From contig CANGMV010000055.1 in assembly GCA_947454745.1 (NCBI GenBank), positions 1 to 7,045 of the forward strand: a stretch of DNA of 7,045 nt, written 5' to 3'. Every line of letters starts with the position of its first letter. Position 1 is the first letter of the stretch. Position numbers and translations under genes: made by a program. The DNA comes from Bacteroidota bacterium (GTDB lineage Bacteria; Bacteroidota; Bacteroidia; Chitinophagales; Chitinophagaceae). Shown here piece after piece: positions 6,510 through 7,045 of the stretch. Under the pieces are notes generated by a model. The model searched no databases. It was not told the origin of the DNA and saw only the letters and a list, made by a program, of their open reading frames with translations.

Positions 6510-7045
6510 TTTTAAGTATCGTTTTTGATGATGGTTTTACTTTAAATCGGTCATCTATTCTCACCCCAACCACCCAAACTAATTTGTCACCACTACTAAT
6601 GACAGCCTGTTTTGATTTTACTGAAGGGCTTTGCTTTAGATTACCCAGGAAGGCATTGAGTTTTTTCTTTTTACCCAGTCCTAATGGATAAAAATAATCA
6701 GTAGGTTCCCATGATCTAAACAACAAAGGCCATTCCAATTTATCGGCAGCTAAATAACCAAACTTTGGGTCCTTGTCAATTGCTAATGCAGCTGAATTTT
6801 CAATCAACTCAAAATGAAGCGTTCCGTGTTGGGTTTGAATTGAAGTACCCTCCATTCTTTTATCGATGGTTAAGTATTCTTTAGTAGATGTGTTGGAGAC
6901 AATTTGTATTTGACCCTCCCATTTTATAAATCGGTGCGTTGCCGATGCAATGAAAGCACCTTTTTGGGCATCCAAAATTTTATAAATCTCTTCTATTTGC
7001 TGTGGTTTAAAACCATATTGTTTCACCAATCCCCAAGTATAGGTC
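6487..7045 (-). CDS. tilS: tRNA(Ile)-lysidine synthetase TilS, C-terminal part, 5' end off the window
   Basis: TilS attaches lysine to C34 of tRNA-Ile (CAU) using ATP, changing both its codon reading and its charging; the enzyme is essential in most bacteria. Only the last 186 or so codons are visible. The frame stays open to the right edge, continuing upstream of the TTG codon at 7029 as T-Y-T-W-G, so that TTG is internal and not a start. The N-terminal PP-loop ATPase domain lies outside. The visible part begins with the substrate-binding linker region (YGFKPQQIEEIYKILD) and ends with the TilS C-terminal domain: SWEPTDYFYPLGLGKKKKL (a variant of the usual W-x-x-GD-x-x-x-PLGM-x-GKKKL), then LVWVVGVRIDDRFKV. 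The usual Gly-Asp is Thr-Asp here. It ends with TGA inside the rhomboid gene, a 23-bp tail-to-tail overlap. Confidence 0.95.
   Translation of the reverse strand, partial: TYTWGLVKQYGFKPQQIEEIYKILDAQKGAFIASATHRFIKWEGQIQIVSNTSTKEYLTIDKRMEGTSIQTQHGTLHFELIENSAALAIDKDPKFGYLAADKLEWPLLFRSWEPTDYFYPLGLGKKKKLNAFLGNLKQSPSVKSKQAVISSGDKLVWVVGVRIDDRFKVKPSSKTILKIIFQSTF

Noticed and set aside
6503..6513. AAAATAATTTT as a terminator between the rhomboid and tilS genes
   Set aside because: The stem is only A-T pairs of five bases and overlaps both coding ends, so it is too weak to call.
7027..7029. TTG as a start for a 180-aa protein
   Set aside because: The frame is open upstream to the window edge and the protein is the C-terminal part of TilS, so the true start lies outside.

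Overview
This is an AT-rich window from a member of the Bacteroidota, most likely a Chitinophagaceae or Sphingobacteriia-like lineage. That placement is an inference. It rests on a two-component kinase with a Reg_prop/Y_Y_Y sensor, a periplasmic DUF4369-like thioredoxin-family protein, promoter boxes of the Bacteroidetes form TAnnTTTG, and the lack of clear Shine-Dalgarno sequences before the genes.

Layout, left to right. Positions 1-1243 (minus) hold most of a secreted thioredoxin-like protein whose C-terminus runs off the left edge. A 144-bp divergent intergenic region follows, then a 77-aa protein (plus, 1388-1621) that resembles a stand-alone type IX secretion C-terminal sorting domain. 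Its tail overlaps the end of a large sensor histidine kinase (minus, 1608-4640). The kinase is preceded in its operon by a NarL/LuxR-type response regulator (minus, 4618-5223) that overlaps it by 23 bp. A second divergent intergenic region (5224-5375) separates the regulator from a plus-strand pair: rlmH (5376-5840), a 23S rRNA methyltransferase, and a rhomboid protease (5868-6509). The rhomboid gene overlaps tail-to-tail with the 3' part of tilS (minus, 6487 to the right edge), a tRNA(Ile)-lysidine synthetase.

The most notable signal is regulatory. Both divergent intergenic regions carry the same 17-bp sequence built on a perfect 14-bp palindrome, TAGAATTAATTCTA (1283-1296 and 5292-5305). 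On the same side of each copy lies the same 11-bp block (TGCTACTTTTG, read on the minus strand) containing a TAnnTTTG promoter box. The palindrome-to-box distance differs between the two sites by 11 bp, about one helical turn. The simplest reading is that the response regulator binds this palindrome, controls its own operon, and also controls the thioredoxin-like gene and possibly the 77-aa gene. This would be a small local regulon linking an envelope sensor to a periplasmic redox-type protein. It is inferred from sequence only.

rlmH, tilS and the rhomboid are ordinary conserved genes. I see no RNA genes, mobile elements, CRISPR arrays or origins. Coding is dense: both intergenic gaps are about 150 bp, and no stretch over 300 bp lacks a gene.
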